A DNA stretch of 64,000 nt, taken from the NCBI RefSeq assembly GCF_047663525.1, contig NC_092587.1:33905001-33969000 (forward strand). Direction: 5' to 3'. A program made the position numbers and the translations under genes. The notes below the pieces were generated by a model. The model did not search any database, had not been told where the DNA came from, and saw only the letters and a program-made list of their open reading frames with translations. Source of the stretch: Anas platyrhynchos. Lineage: Eukaryota; Chordata; Aves; Anseriformes; Anatidae. Below, in pieces: positions 50,329 to 62,312 of the stretch; the first letter of the stretch is position 1, and every line of letters begins with the position of its first letter.

Positions 50329-51614
50329 CCCCTGCAAGTTGATTTACTAGGAAATTCTTGGCCTCGTTCAAAAAGTTTGCCACTTTATCTGGCAAACCGT
50401 TACTGTTTTTCTGGTCAGTAGTGAACTTTCTCTCATGAATATCCAATATCTATATCAACAGGAACATCCTTTGCTGTTTTATTGCCTTGAATAAAATATA
50501 TTCTGTTGCTTCTACTCCAACATTCACAAGAAATTGTATTTAGTACTACACATTTTATAGACTTTCAGAATGATACATATTCAGCTGTTACAAAGTGCAG
50601 TCTCACAAAATCCCACAAAAAATATGAGACAAAGTATTTGTACCTTATGCAAATTAATGCCTTATTAGCAATTTAATCAGTGCAGTCAAAAATTGGCTCT
50701 GAAAATGCTGCCTCTCCAATTTTGCAGCTCTGGGCAATTGTCCAGTCTTTACATAAGGTAAGCTGTCCTCTATGTTGTTCTGTAAAACATCGAACATTTT
50801 TTTCAAGTTTTAATTGGTGTTTGTTTGGATGGTTTATGTGATGACTTAGTAGAGTAAATTGTGAATTAATATGGCACATATGAAATTTGTCACTTTTTTT
50901 TTTTTGACTAAAGACAGCTAGATATTTGCTTTTGCTATATAAGACTTGTCCTGAAGATTTACTTTCAAAAAGGATAGTATTAGTTGACCATGGTATGTAC
51001 ATAAAGCATGAGGTAGTGTATTTTCGCTTTCCCTTTCCATGCATTTTCTTCTATGTAGCCATGATAGCCACAAAAACATTAGTAATGCAGCATTTCTGAG
51101 TTGCACACTTTATAAACGCAGCAAAAGAAAATCGTGCACAAAATATGAGTATTGCAGAACATGATGTTCAGAGACTCATTACTCAGCCAAAATGAACTTT
51201 TTTTTTTTTTTTTTTTTTTCCTGAGCAATGAAGAAAAGATTGCAAAATTTCAGTTTTCAACACCATGCTGTCTAGTTGTGGATCTATTTGAAGGAAGATT
51301 ATAAGAACTATTTTTAGAATCCAGAACACATACTTTTCAATTTTTTATTTTGAGTTGAATAAACAAGAAAAATCACCTCCTACTCCCCAAAACTTAACAT
51401 TTAAAAGTATTTGACTCGAATAAGCAAATGAGTTATTATTTCAGTCTCCTGCAATACCAAGAAAATGTATTATGAGCATGTAATTTCATCTGATCAAATG
51501 CTGAGTTCATCGGCATAGATATCTATAATTGAGCTAGTTACCTAAACTCACTTTATATAATAGCAAGATACAGGCACTTTTAGGCAACAAATACTTTCAT
51601 TGTAGCTTAGACAC
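50329..51614. other. No gene seen
   Basis: AT-rich DNA with a T22 tract at 51198-51219. A 123-codon minus-strand open frame (50673-51044) has no recognisable features. Confidence 0.45.
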
Positions 51615-51746
51615 CTAAAAAGGTCAGTGAGATACATCCCAAAAGCCCATTTCTGCCCATTGACTTTTGCCCATTGAGAACGCAGATACTGAGATCCCAT
51701 GTAAATATCAGCACTGTCAATGTCGATGGCTGTGATGAATCTCTCC
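51615..51746 (-). other. Exon-like segment with open frame, unidentified
   Basis: On the minus strand a moderately pyrimidine-rich stretch ends in TTTAAG before 51746, and TTTTTAG|GTGTCT forms a donor-like site after 51615. The 132-bp interval is open in a frame entering and leaving in phase 2 and has protein-like composition (RFITAIDIDSADIYMGSQYL, then QWAKVNGQKWAFGMYLTDL). The open frame extends beyond both proposed splice sites (51548-51784), which weakens the exon reading. The acceptor is mediocre and I cannot name a family. It could be a real exon, a pseudo-exon or chance. Confidence 0.25.
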
Positions 51747-52894
51747 CTTAAATCATAAGGAGTGACACATGGTGTGTAAGGCAAAGAATACCCTGAAGTG
51801 CTTTATTACAAACCTTAATCTTTCCTAATATACGAAAAGCTAAAATTACGTAGCAGTAGAAGAAGCAGGAGAAATCGAGACTCTCCACCAATATCTGAGG
51901 TGTTGTAGGGAATCAGACCAAAATAAATACATAAATCACACCAACAGAAAACACAGTGACCAAATCCCTATTATTGGAACAAAACATTATTTAGCTTTAA
52001 GCACTATTACTACTGCTAACATAAAGCATTCAAGAAAGCCAACATCCTTAAATTGTGTTTGAAGGACAAATTGTGCTGGAGTATTAAAGATACCGCTTGG
52101 CTGTATGCAAATGGGACTAGTTTTTAGGTGTCTGTAAATAAGCAGGCATTGTACTAGAACAGACATTAGTGAGTTACAAACTTGAGTGGAAGGTAAGCAT
52201 CTGAAGTAAATGATCGTTGTGAACCTACTTAGATATTTATAGTTTAAGCTCATGATCTGAGAATAAAATCTCAGCCTCTTTCTGAGGTCTGGATCTCTTC
52301 CAGGAGTGAGTGGTTAAATTTAATGAGTATGTGCGTATGTGTGAGTGGGCTGCAAGGTGCAGTAAGGCAGTTACATCAAGGCATCCATATCAGAGGTGCT
52401 CTCAAGTAGTTAGATCCATATTTAAAAATCTCCTGCAGTTATTATTCACAAAATACCCTGCCAGATTCGTCCTGTACATTGAGTTGAGCAGTAGCCCTAC
52501 TGGTATCTATACATTTTTATAGACAACAATCCAAGACAGCATTAACTTTATTTTAGTCAAGTTCAAGCTGACAGTGAACTGGAAGCCAGTTGTCTGCCAC
52601 CTTTGTGCCCTGTGCCAATTAGCTCTGTCACTCAGAAGCACACTTTAACGTGAGCTCTGACCTTCTACCTCATGCTCAGTTCCCTGAATTTAGAAGATTA
52701 GGATTGCTGTAGGAGTGGATTTAAGACATTCTGTTTGCTATCTGAAGTGGGTGGACAAAAGCTGGTTCTGATCCGCCACTGTGGTGCCAAGTTAATGCTG
52801 TACTGTGCTGTGCTTGCTGATGTTGACTGTGCAGTCAGTGTCTCCAGAGGTCAGCTGGGGATTCACCTTCTAGGGACATTGAAGTGGTACCCAA
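51747..52894. other. No gene supported
   Basis: AT-rich DNA becoming richer in GC after 52.55 kb. A 63-codon plus-strand open frame (52735-52926) overlaps the following larger one in another frame. No family is recognised. Confidence 0.4.
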
Positions 52895-53440
52895 GTGTTG
52901 ATGCTGTTTTCTGCATCTGCTGTTGATGGTTGCAGAGATCTGGAGGTTGCAACTGATTTGTCTTCCCCAGTCCCATCTCTCCTTGGGTGGGACAGGGAGC
53001 CTGTGAAAGGAAGGGCCTCTCCTGAAGGCCACAGTGGGGGGAACAGCTTTGCTGACACAAGTGAGAAGTTGCACCCAGAACTACATGCAAGTCGTCAAAA
53101 TCTTAACAGAGGGTGTCCAGCAGAAACAATGGCTTGCTTCCTATTTCTTCCCAATAATAGGAAACACAGTATTGTTGTTACCACATTCTCTCTGTCAGAG
53201 TTCAACAACCCATGTTTACTTCCCTTTTTTTCTCTTATGTGCTTCTGTCAGCAAACATGTTCCCTTCCTGCCGTTGTCCTCAGTGCTGAGATAAATGCCG
53301 CTTGCGAAGAGCCCTCCCTGCAGTTCTACATTAGAGACTTACCTATGCCTGCTACATATTATCTCCACTATATTTCATCCTTCCTGGAGGAGACATTTCA
53401 TCTTCAAATTAAAGTTTCACACAGTACAGAGATCAATTAA
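52895..53440 (+). other. 181-codon open frame, unidentified
   Basis: The plus strand is open from a GTG at 52895 (first ATG at 52901) to TAA at 53438-53440, 181 codons, unusually long for this AT-rich setting. The translation has no domain I recognise: a charged, serine/glycine-rich first half and a Cys/Phe-rich second half with a weak hydrophobic stretch. Several minus-strand frames are also open over 52835-53090, which shows that local composition alone reduces stop codons there. No splice sites or polyadenylation signal support it clearly. I list it as an observation rather than a gene. Confidence 0.2.
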
Positions 53441-54108
53441 ATGATAATATTTTCTAATGTTTAGGCTGGTCTTTTTCTTCGAGTAACCCTTGCATTGGGT
53501 ACCTTTATAGGAGTTCTAAAATTGTCTCAATTTCCATGACAGATAACCACAGCTTTTATGAATAGTTCTCATCATTAGCATCATTATTTTCAGACAAATA
53601 AAAAAAAAAAAAGGTGTAAGAATTGCTTCTTTCCCTGTGAATATTCCAAGCACTGGGCTGTAAAAGTTACAGCAGTTTTCTCATATAATCTGTCCGAGAG
53701 ACAGCCTAAAATTCATAAACAATGCTCTTCTAAGACCTTTGAGACTTTAATATTTGTTGCACAGTGGATATTTGGGACAAGAAGTTTCATTTTTTTTAAC
53801 CTGAGTCATCAGAATGTTTTTTCCATTTCACTTCAGCATGCAGTTTCATCCCTTCCAGCATTTATTGGGTCAAGGCATAGTGAATGGGACTGGTGAAAAA
53901 TAACAACTGTAGCAACAGGTACGCTTTTTGTTTGCTTCTCCAGCAAAATAGTTAAGGTCATTATTGAATTAAAAAGGAAGATGTTTTGAAGTGAGCTTGT
54001 GTATGCATTTTGCTTAGAATTCATGAGTGAAGTTGTGATTTGTTCCAAGGTACAACTTGCCTTTTATATATGCATTTATTTTGTCATCAGTATGGCAAAT
54101 AATTAGAT

Positions 54109-54129
54109 GTTTGTTTGTTTGTTTGTTTT
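54109..54129. repeat. (GTTT)n microsatellite
   Basis: Five perfect GTTT units. Confidence 0.9.
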
Positions 54130-57100
54130 CTATACAAAAATGGTGAGTTCTTGTACAATTTAAGAAATAATAAAAAATAAATTCTGGAGCTCTGAAGCAA
54201 ATTCTGCATTATTGTCAGCAAAGTACAGCTTTTTGATTAATGTAGTGGCTAGTATTGCTTATTAATACAAAGAAGTTTCTAATTACTCTACAAAGCCTAA
54301 TGTGGAATTTTACTATGCCTGTAAATGGAACAGTCTAAAAAAGTCTAAGTTAATTGCATATTTATAGTCAATTGCTGGACAATTTTCTTCAAATGAGAAA
54401 AAATATGAGACTTTTGGAACTTATTAGCTGGATTGAGTGCCTGCATTTTGCTTTTAAGTTTCCGCTTATGATCTTTAGAGCATTTTGTATTAAATTTTTA
54501 ATTGGTTGAACAAAATCATATTAACGCTCTACATTTTAAATGGCAAGTTCACGCCCACCATCTCTGTAAATGCTGAACTCCTGCAGCATTAGGCATAAGC
54601 GATGTGTAGATGTCCCCAGATAGTAGCAGTCATTTTGGAGGCTATAGCATTTGAATGCACTTTTGAATGCACACATTTCTACAGGGGATGATAAAGAAAA
54701 GTCCTGTATGTCAGACAAAGAAACTGTGAAAGAAACCCTATGCAGAGTTCATAAACAAAGGATACACTTTTGTGGGATCATGTTCTGTGTCTTGAGCTTC
54801 ACCTCTTGTGCCTCAGTAATTTGAGATGCTTGTTGGTTTGTCAGTTGGTCACACAAAATAAACTATCCAAACAACATGTGCGATCATCAGCCAATCAGGT
54901 CTCCAAAGAGCCTTTAAATGTTCAGACTGAACAAAGGCTCTATATCTGTCAAGTTCAGATTATTGTCTTGGACAGCAGCTCCCTGCCAGGTAATGTGCTG
55001 TTTTTCTATTTCCTTTTAGCTTTACTTTGTGTAATAGATAGTTTCAGATTACTGTGGTAATCCATGCAAAACTAATTGACTAATTAAATTCAAGACAAGT
55101 CAGTGCACCAGCACACATTGCACAATATTTGCTATAGTCTTTTTAATGATTGTATAGCATATATTGACAAAAAAAAAAAAAAAAGAGTGAAGTGCTTTAA
55201 AAAAGAAATTCTAACACTCTTCCTACCTCTAAAGATTTATAAGAAGGATTGATATGACTGAATGGTGAAATTCCCTGGTCTTGTCAGGCTTTATAGGTTT
55301 GATTTTGATTGGCATTTGTTCGTCATGTATTTTGCCAACATTTCTGAGAAAATAGAGTTCAAAGATGAGACTTCTAAGGAGGAACTTAAAGAAGTAGCTC
55401 AGATCAGTGTAGCTCAGGTCAGATTTCAGAACTAATGGATGTGAAATGTAAATTGGAGTTAGAATGAAGGATGTGATGGAAGTTGCTATGTGGCTATGTG
55501 ACTTGGATTGAATTAGCAGAATGATAAGATGGTGATGAAGAGCACAAGCAAAGTGTTTGGCAGAAGCACAGCTTCTAGGAAACTCAAGAACCTCACAACT
55601 AATATACAAAAAGATGAATGAGGGCAGGAAGAAGATTTGAAGACAAGTTGGACACGGCTGAGACAACAGGGAAGGTGGATGATCTCTGTGGCAACACGTG
55701 TGGTAATAAAGACTACAGCCTAGGCTGACAGGGAAAATTAATCTCGTGTTCTGAAGTAACATACAATTTATAAATGCAATATCAATTTTACTTAACAAGA
55801 AAAGTCTTTATCGTATACATCTTATTTTCATAAGCATTTGGGAGGGCAGCAATAACATAAGCACCTTGCATGGAACCAAGTAATGGAATCAAAGCTATTC
55901 CGCCTTGCTGAGCACTTACGCAGTTGGTTCTTCAGCAGTGCCAGGGATTTTTATAATAAAGAATGATGGACTGCTTTTAAAGCAAGCACTGCGGGTGTCT
56001 ATTTCACTGACACAAGTAACTTTTTTTCAGTCTTTTGCAACCTCAGAACTCAACGTCCTATGACTGAGTTTAGCTGTAGGCGCTTTAAAATTATTAGATT
56101 CCTTTGAAGCAAATGAAATAGTAATTTCCAATTCTGTTTTTCATATATAACAAACTCCCCCCTCCAAAACCTCCAACCAACCTAAACAGTTTTTCTAGTG
56201 GTTGATGCATTAGCAGTTTTACAGTGGCTGTTTATACAACATTGTGGACAAGTGTTTATTGAACTCATTTCATGGAGATAGGATGTTGTTTTTAAATTCT
56301 GTTTTTATTTTACCTCTGTTATCAATGTTTACAGCTTCAAGGTCTAATTCTGTGCTTACTGAGCTCAAATCAGAGCGCAAAACTGTCTTAGATTTCACTA
56401 GAGATGGCTCAGTGACCAGAATTTCATTGTCATCTTCACAGCTCTTCTAAAGCACTCTAATGGCTTCCCATTTAGCAAAGCTTAATAACTAAGACTACAA
56501 AATTAAAAATTACTCAACAGGTCAGTGGTGACAGTTTTCACACTTAACTTACATTGAGTATTTTTATACCTTTCTCTATATATTTTTGGTTCTTATTTGT
56601 TCATGGTATGTTTCTCATTAAATCTACGTGAAGCATTATACATAAACTGTTTCTGAAAAAAGAAAATATTGGGAAGATTAGAAAAAAAATATATATTGTT
56701 TTTCACCAGGTGCTGGAACCCCAGTGTTTTTTCATGTAGTCCCATCCTGATGTACAACTGATGTATTGTAACTCTCCAACAGTAAAAACAGTCATTTGGT
56801 ATTAGTAAAGATAGAAGGAGATAACAGAATGGTGTTCCAAAAGGATAAAGATAGAGAGGCCTTTGAATCTTTATATAAAGGACTCGTGTTTGAACAAGTG
56901 TGATGCAACATTCAACCTTAGTGAAGCTTCAAAATGATGACAATTCCTTTTGTTTTAGCTTACCTCCTAAAACTCTGTTTTTCAGATTGTCACACAAAGT
57001 CGACTTGCTAATACACCTCTCTGTCCCCTTAAAGAGTTGGAAAATGGAAAGAAATGGAGTAGGAAAAAAAAATAAAAAATCAGCTTGCCTTTCTTCCCAA

Positions 57101-60100
57101 AAGTCACAGAGAAAGGAAGCACTGTGCTTGACCCACATAACAGAAGAATGCAGGAGAGTGAAAGACGTGTGCAGTGTAGTTACAGACATTATAAAACAAT
57201 CACTGCATGATGTTTAAACATTGCTTTATGGTGTTTCCACTGAGATATTCCATTACTATGTGATGATAATGAATCATGGTTGAACTTCGCTAAGAGCTCT
57301 TGCCATGACTGCATACTTCTCTATTTTTTTTTGTTTTATTTTGTTATGTTTTTGTGGATTGCACATGGAAACAAGGCAGAGAAATTACTTGAAGAAAGTA
57401 ACTAAAATAGAAGTGGCAAAATTATAATGGCACTTATACGGAGACAAACTTTTCAACACAATTTTATTTGAACTTGTGAATATTATTTTATTCAAGTTAG
57501 AAGTGCAACTTTAAATATAATCTTGTAGGGAATGTGAAAGAATGCCTTTAAAAATGTCCCTGGGCAGTGTATATGTGTTGACAAGTGTTTTTTTTTTTTT
57601 TTTCTTATTTTTTTCCATTTCTGTAGACATAGCTTATCTACAGCAACTAATTTGAGAAATAATATTCCCAGCTAAAGAGGGAGATTGAGACAAGCGTTTA
57701 TTATTATTATTAGTAGTATTATTTTACTGGTAAGGTGCTCAAGATCTGTAAAGCATCTCAGTTCAGCTGACAGTGTTTCTACCAGATCTAACTCCTACAC
57801 ACTCAGATGGCAAGTCTTTAGAGAAGGGAAAAGTGGCATCTGGTGATTCAAAACAATACAAAACTGATGGAATCAAGTTCTTGTAGATGACAAATGGATA
57901 TGGCCATCAACCTCAAATAAAATTACCATATGTGATGCATGAAGGTCCTGAAAATTCTGGTAAAACACTCAACTATCTGCATTGTCACATTTAAAATTCT
58001 GTACTTTGATTATGCTGCAACAAATTAGTATTATAGGTTTAGAAACAGTGTATCATAATTGATGCATTTCTTTGATCATAAAATTGTCACTGTATGTGGT
58101 GTACACTGATGCACAAGCTATGAACTGTACATATGCAAATTAAATAAGGTATGAAAATTATAAACTGTAATTTTATCTATACTTGTGGTTTTGCACTGCA
58201 TTTTGAACTCTGATATGGGGATTGTGATTTACATGAATAACAATGCACATATAAAACTAGCAATAAATATCTGGTGTATGAAGAAACTGGAGAAGGAGTA
58301 GTAGGTTGTAATAACAATTCTAATTATTTTAGTAGTAGTAATAGTAAGTTGACAGCTGGTAAGCTGATAATGAACTTTTAACTGCAGGACTCAAGTTTAA
58401 GCACAGAAAGGTCAAAAAAAGGAAAGAATGGGCTGTGACTTTGCAAAGAAAGAAAAGATGTAAAAATGGCAAAATTTTATTCAGTGAGGTAACTCCTTTT
58501 TCTGGGTGATACTCGATCTGATGCATGCTGTGTTTGTTGGTGAGGGTGATTAGTAGCTAAGAGTAAGGTAAACTCAATTGTAGTTCACTACATTTGTATA
58601 AAGGCTCACATCTGAAAACATTTAATCTGAATATTAATTTTATTCATATAAAAGAATATTTAGTTGTTTTTCATAGAGCACATTATGTGAAGTTGTGTTT
58701 TTTTTTTTCTTTTTTTTTTTTTTCCCATCAGTACTTCCTTTAAGAGGCTAATCAGAGTGAAACTTTATACCATACAGCCTATTAAGAATATGCACAAGTA
58801 CTAAAGTGGTGTGTGAAAGCATTCACAAGAACACAAGAATTGCTCCTTTAGTTCAAAAACTGAAATATTTGTTGATAATAAGGTGGAAGTTGTAAAAATG
58901 CATTTCTGTTCTTTGACAGATTCTCTTTGAAATCAGTAAACAATGAATTAAAAGGGTCAAATTGTACACGTATTTCTGTAAAACCAACCCTTCAGTTAAA
59001 TATAGATAAATAGTATGAAAATAAAATTTAATTAATAATATGCATAATCAATTTTTCTAATTCATAATTTGTATGTTTAAAAAGGATTTAATACAGAGCT
59101 CTGTTTATACACTGCTGTTAATATATATATATATATTTTTTAATTTAAAATCCACTTTAAAAGAAGAAAAACACATGAAGAAAATGACACTTGTGGATCT
59201 CAGTGGGATTGACAAGTGTCTTTTGCATAAAATTTCTAACAAGTTGCCAAATATGAGCTCAATGTGTCCAGTCATATGCTGAGATGTTATAACACTTTTT
59301 GTATAAAGATGCAGTGCCATGGACAGTAATGCAATGAAGCAATATTTCTCAGCCAAATCCTATTTTTCAATCCCCTTTAATTTGCTTGTTACATTTTATA
59401 TACTTGGGTTCAGTTTTTACATTAGTATATAATAGTACCTGGCAATTTAAACCCTGGCGTAAACCTATCACAGAGGATTACTGTGTTGTGATGTTGTGTC
59501 TACAGTATATATAGATAACTTTATCCATAATAAACAGTATATATGTTTTAAGGCAATTAATCAAGGTGGTGATTTTTTTAAATCGACACACAATCACTGG
59601 TTGGGTCAGTGTGGGTTTGTATAGAATAAGAACCCTACAGTTACCCTTAGATAATGAGAACCAGCATCAATGTTTAATTTATTCATTTCTTTTCACTTGG
59701 AAGGTCAAAATGAACTGGTATCTTCATTTCTGCTTCTATAAGCTTTCACATTAGTTTTACTTTTTTGTTTTCAAGTAATATTTAATTTGAAATATCAAAA
59801 GAACAAAATTAAATTCTAGGTGTCTATACAAAGATGAGAATGAATAAAAGATAGTTTCTGTTCATTGTAAATTTCAATAACAACAGTCTAATTTTAATGC
59901 AGCTTAACTATTTCAGAAGTCATTTGACTGTCAAAGCCAGTATTGCTGTAAAGCAGTGAGTGGAAGCAGTCATCCTTGTGTTAAATGGGACAGATGATGA
60001 CCTTTTTGCATTTATCATGTGATTAGAAGTGCAAAGAACTTTCTCCTTCAAGGGCAAGATACTTTAAAGTGTCAACAGGTGGATCAAGTTCTGTTCACAA

Positions 60101-60665
60101 AACTGGAAAATTTTACGGCATGCTTTCACCTTGTCTTAAACAAAAAGAAATTTAAAGAACTGAATAATTAAATTCCAGCACAAACAACTGATCTGAACTT
60201 AAATGAACTGGACTATTAAAGTAGTAGATAGGCAATTTAAGAAGTGCTTTGAGTTCTAGGACTCAACTGTTGTTTAAAGCCAGGTCCCCTTTAGAAGACC
60301 AGGGCTGCATTAGTTAGGATTCCTTCTAGACAGCATGTGATGCAAAAGGAGCTGTGAGATGGAACAGCATATCCCCATCTGTTGCTGGCCAGCTGTCCTG
60401 TATATCCCCCTCCTTTTCATGAGATCAGCCTGACAGCAGTAGTTATGCTCTCAAGCCAAGATGCAGCTGAGCTGCAAACAGGAAGCAAAAAGGGGAAGAT
60501 GAACTTCTTAGTAGTCATTTGGCCTGTCTAGAAATCAGTCCCTGTGTGTGTTGGGCTTTCTAGCTCTGAACCAGAAAAAGATAATTAGCCTCTGCTTGTG
60601 CCACTGAACCGCCAGTCTTTTCCTAGAGGCAAGCTACAGTCCTTGTTGGGAGAGATAATAACATT

Positions 60666-60675
60666 GTTTGTTTGT

Positions 60676-60706
<31 letters not shown>

Positions 60707-60708
60707 TA
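60666..60708. repeat. (TTTA)n microsatellite
   Basis: Begins with GTTT units and passes into about eight perfect TTTA units. Confidence 0.93.
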
Positions 60709-62186
60709 GGGAATATTGTCTGAAGAAATTAGTATTTTCCTGGTTAACTACCATTTTACAATGCTTAATAATGAACTATTTTACATTTCATTAAATTTAG
60801 CATTGCCTTGTGTCAGGAAAGCTCTTATCACTTAGCCTCCAAAGACTAACTCCTGCGTTTGGGAATAATAATTGCTCTTCCTTCTTCAGAATGGTTAATT
60901 TTGCAATATGTTCAGGAAATACACTACTGACAGTAACTGCAAAATGTTCTAGTCCACACAGTGTCTTCTTATACCTAGATCTGTGGGAGAAAGATGAAAT
61001 AATATCAAACTACCTCTTTAATGCTTTTTCTAAGAGAAAGGAATAGTGGCATTGCTATGTATCTATTTGAGGAAGAGAACTCTGTTCCACATTTTGGAAA
61101 TCTTTTAGACAAGGTTCAAAGTGCAGTTGAGGAAAGTAGAATGGGATGCAATTCACTCCTTCTGGATTTGCCTTAAAAACATGCATCATTAAAGAAAACA
61201 AACTTTACAATGTAGATGCACAAGAAAAGGAGAATTAAAATATTGTAGGCAATTTGTAGGAAATTCTTATAAATCGTCTTCTGAAACACATTGTTGATTT
61301 TTATGTCCTTAGTTTTTCCTTTGAAACCTTTTCAAAGGACCAGGAATAGTAATGAGTAAGTAGTTTGTTATTATATTTAAATATATATGCAAAAGTATAT
61401 ATATATGTGTATGCATTAAGAGAAATCTTCACAAAAAATCTAATAATTATATTGGTTGTACAGTTGAGAATCCTTCATTCTATAGAATACTTTCCTAATG
61501 GAAGCTAGGTTCACTGGTTTTACACCACTTTTTATAGTCTATGTCCCTTGCAAGAACATGAAAGCTAACAAATGATGTGAAATTAATGTTCCAGTCAGCC
61601 CAGTATCCTGTTTCCAAAAGTGTTGCACTGGATATGCACAGACTATAAGAAACTGGAAATATCTAGTATGATCTTGTAATAAACATTTGGTGGTTTGATG
61701 TCCATCATGTCCTGAGACAAGTTTCCCCCTGTCAATCTGAGAAGTGTTTGTAAAAAAATACTATTTTTAAATCTACCTAATCCTTTCTTTGTGTGCCCCC
61801 CCTTTGTATTGTGAGAAACAGCAAGTGGTTCTTACCTTCCTTCATTACATCATTCAGATTTTATAGTGTCACAGACACAGCAGCAAGAATATGTAATTAA
61901 TATCATTACATCACCTTCAGACTGCCTGGGAAGAGCCATCTCATGTGTTTTACTTCATTCACAGTTATCTCTGGTGACCGTGTGAAGTGTTATGTCATTT
62001 TTCTCTTCTCCCCCATTCCTGTCAGACTCATTGAAGCTCTTGCCTTGGCTGACAGTAAACTTCAGATATTTGTGAAAGAAGAGTATGATACAAATGGATT
62101 TTGAGAAAAAAAAAAAAAGAAAAAGGATACTCATTTGATAATGCAGTATGAACGTTTTTGTCTTGGTCTTTGTGTTTGTTTCACAG

Positions 62187-62312
62187 CCTTCACTTTCTTG
62201 GGAATGCAGACACAGAGAAATGCTGGTGCCGCCTGGTACTCAGGCCACTGTTGGAAGGGAAGCCCCTGGCAGGCTTCACACAGCAGCCAGTGCTCTCAGA
62301 ACAGTTAGGGAG
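62187..62312 (+). other. Exon-like segment, unidentified
   Basis: A strong acceptor (TGGTCTTTGTGTTTGTTTCACAG) ends at 62186 and a good donor (GGGAG|GTAATT) follows 62312. The 126-bp interval between them is clearly more GC-rich than its flanks. It is open in frame 0 (exactly 42 codons) and also in frame 1, so the coding frame cannot be chosen. Neither translation matches a family I know. It could be an exon of a coding or noncoding transcript on the plus strand, or a cryptic exon. Open frame 62148-62390 runs through the acceptor and adds no independent support. Confidence 0.35.

Larger units (their letters stand above)
53441..62186. other. AT-rich noncoding region
   Basis: No gene supported. 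Simple tracts: (GTTT)n 54109-54129, A run near 55169-55184, T run 57588-57603, a TTATTA/TAGTAG tract near 57699-57725, T-rich 58700-58724, TA run 59120-59136, (TTTA)n 60666-60708, and A run 62106-62117. The 189-codon minus-strand open frame at 55229-55798 is attributed to strand composition (purine-rich plus strand). Confidence 0.45.

Noticed and set aside
55229..55798. 189-codon minus-strand open frame
   Set aside because: The plus strand here is strongly purine-rich, so its complement has few TAA/TAG/TGA triplets. The translation is low-information, with no domain or splice sites.
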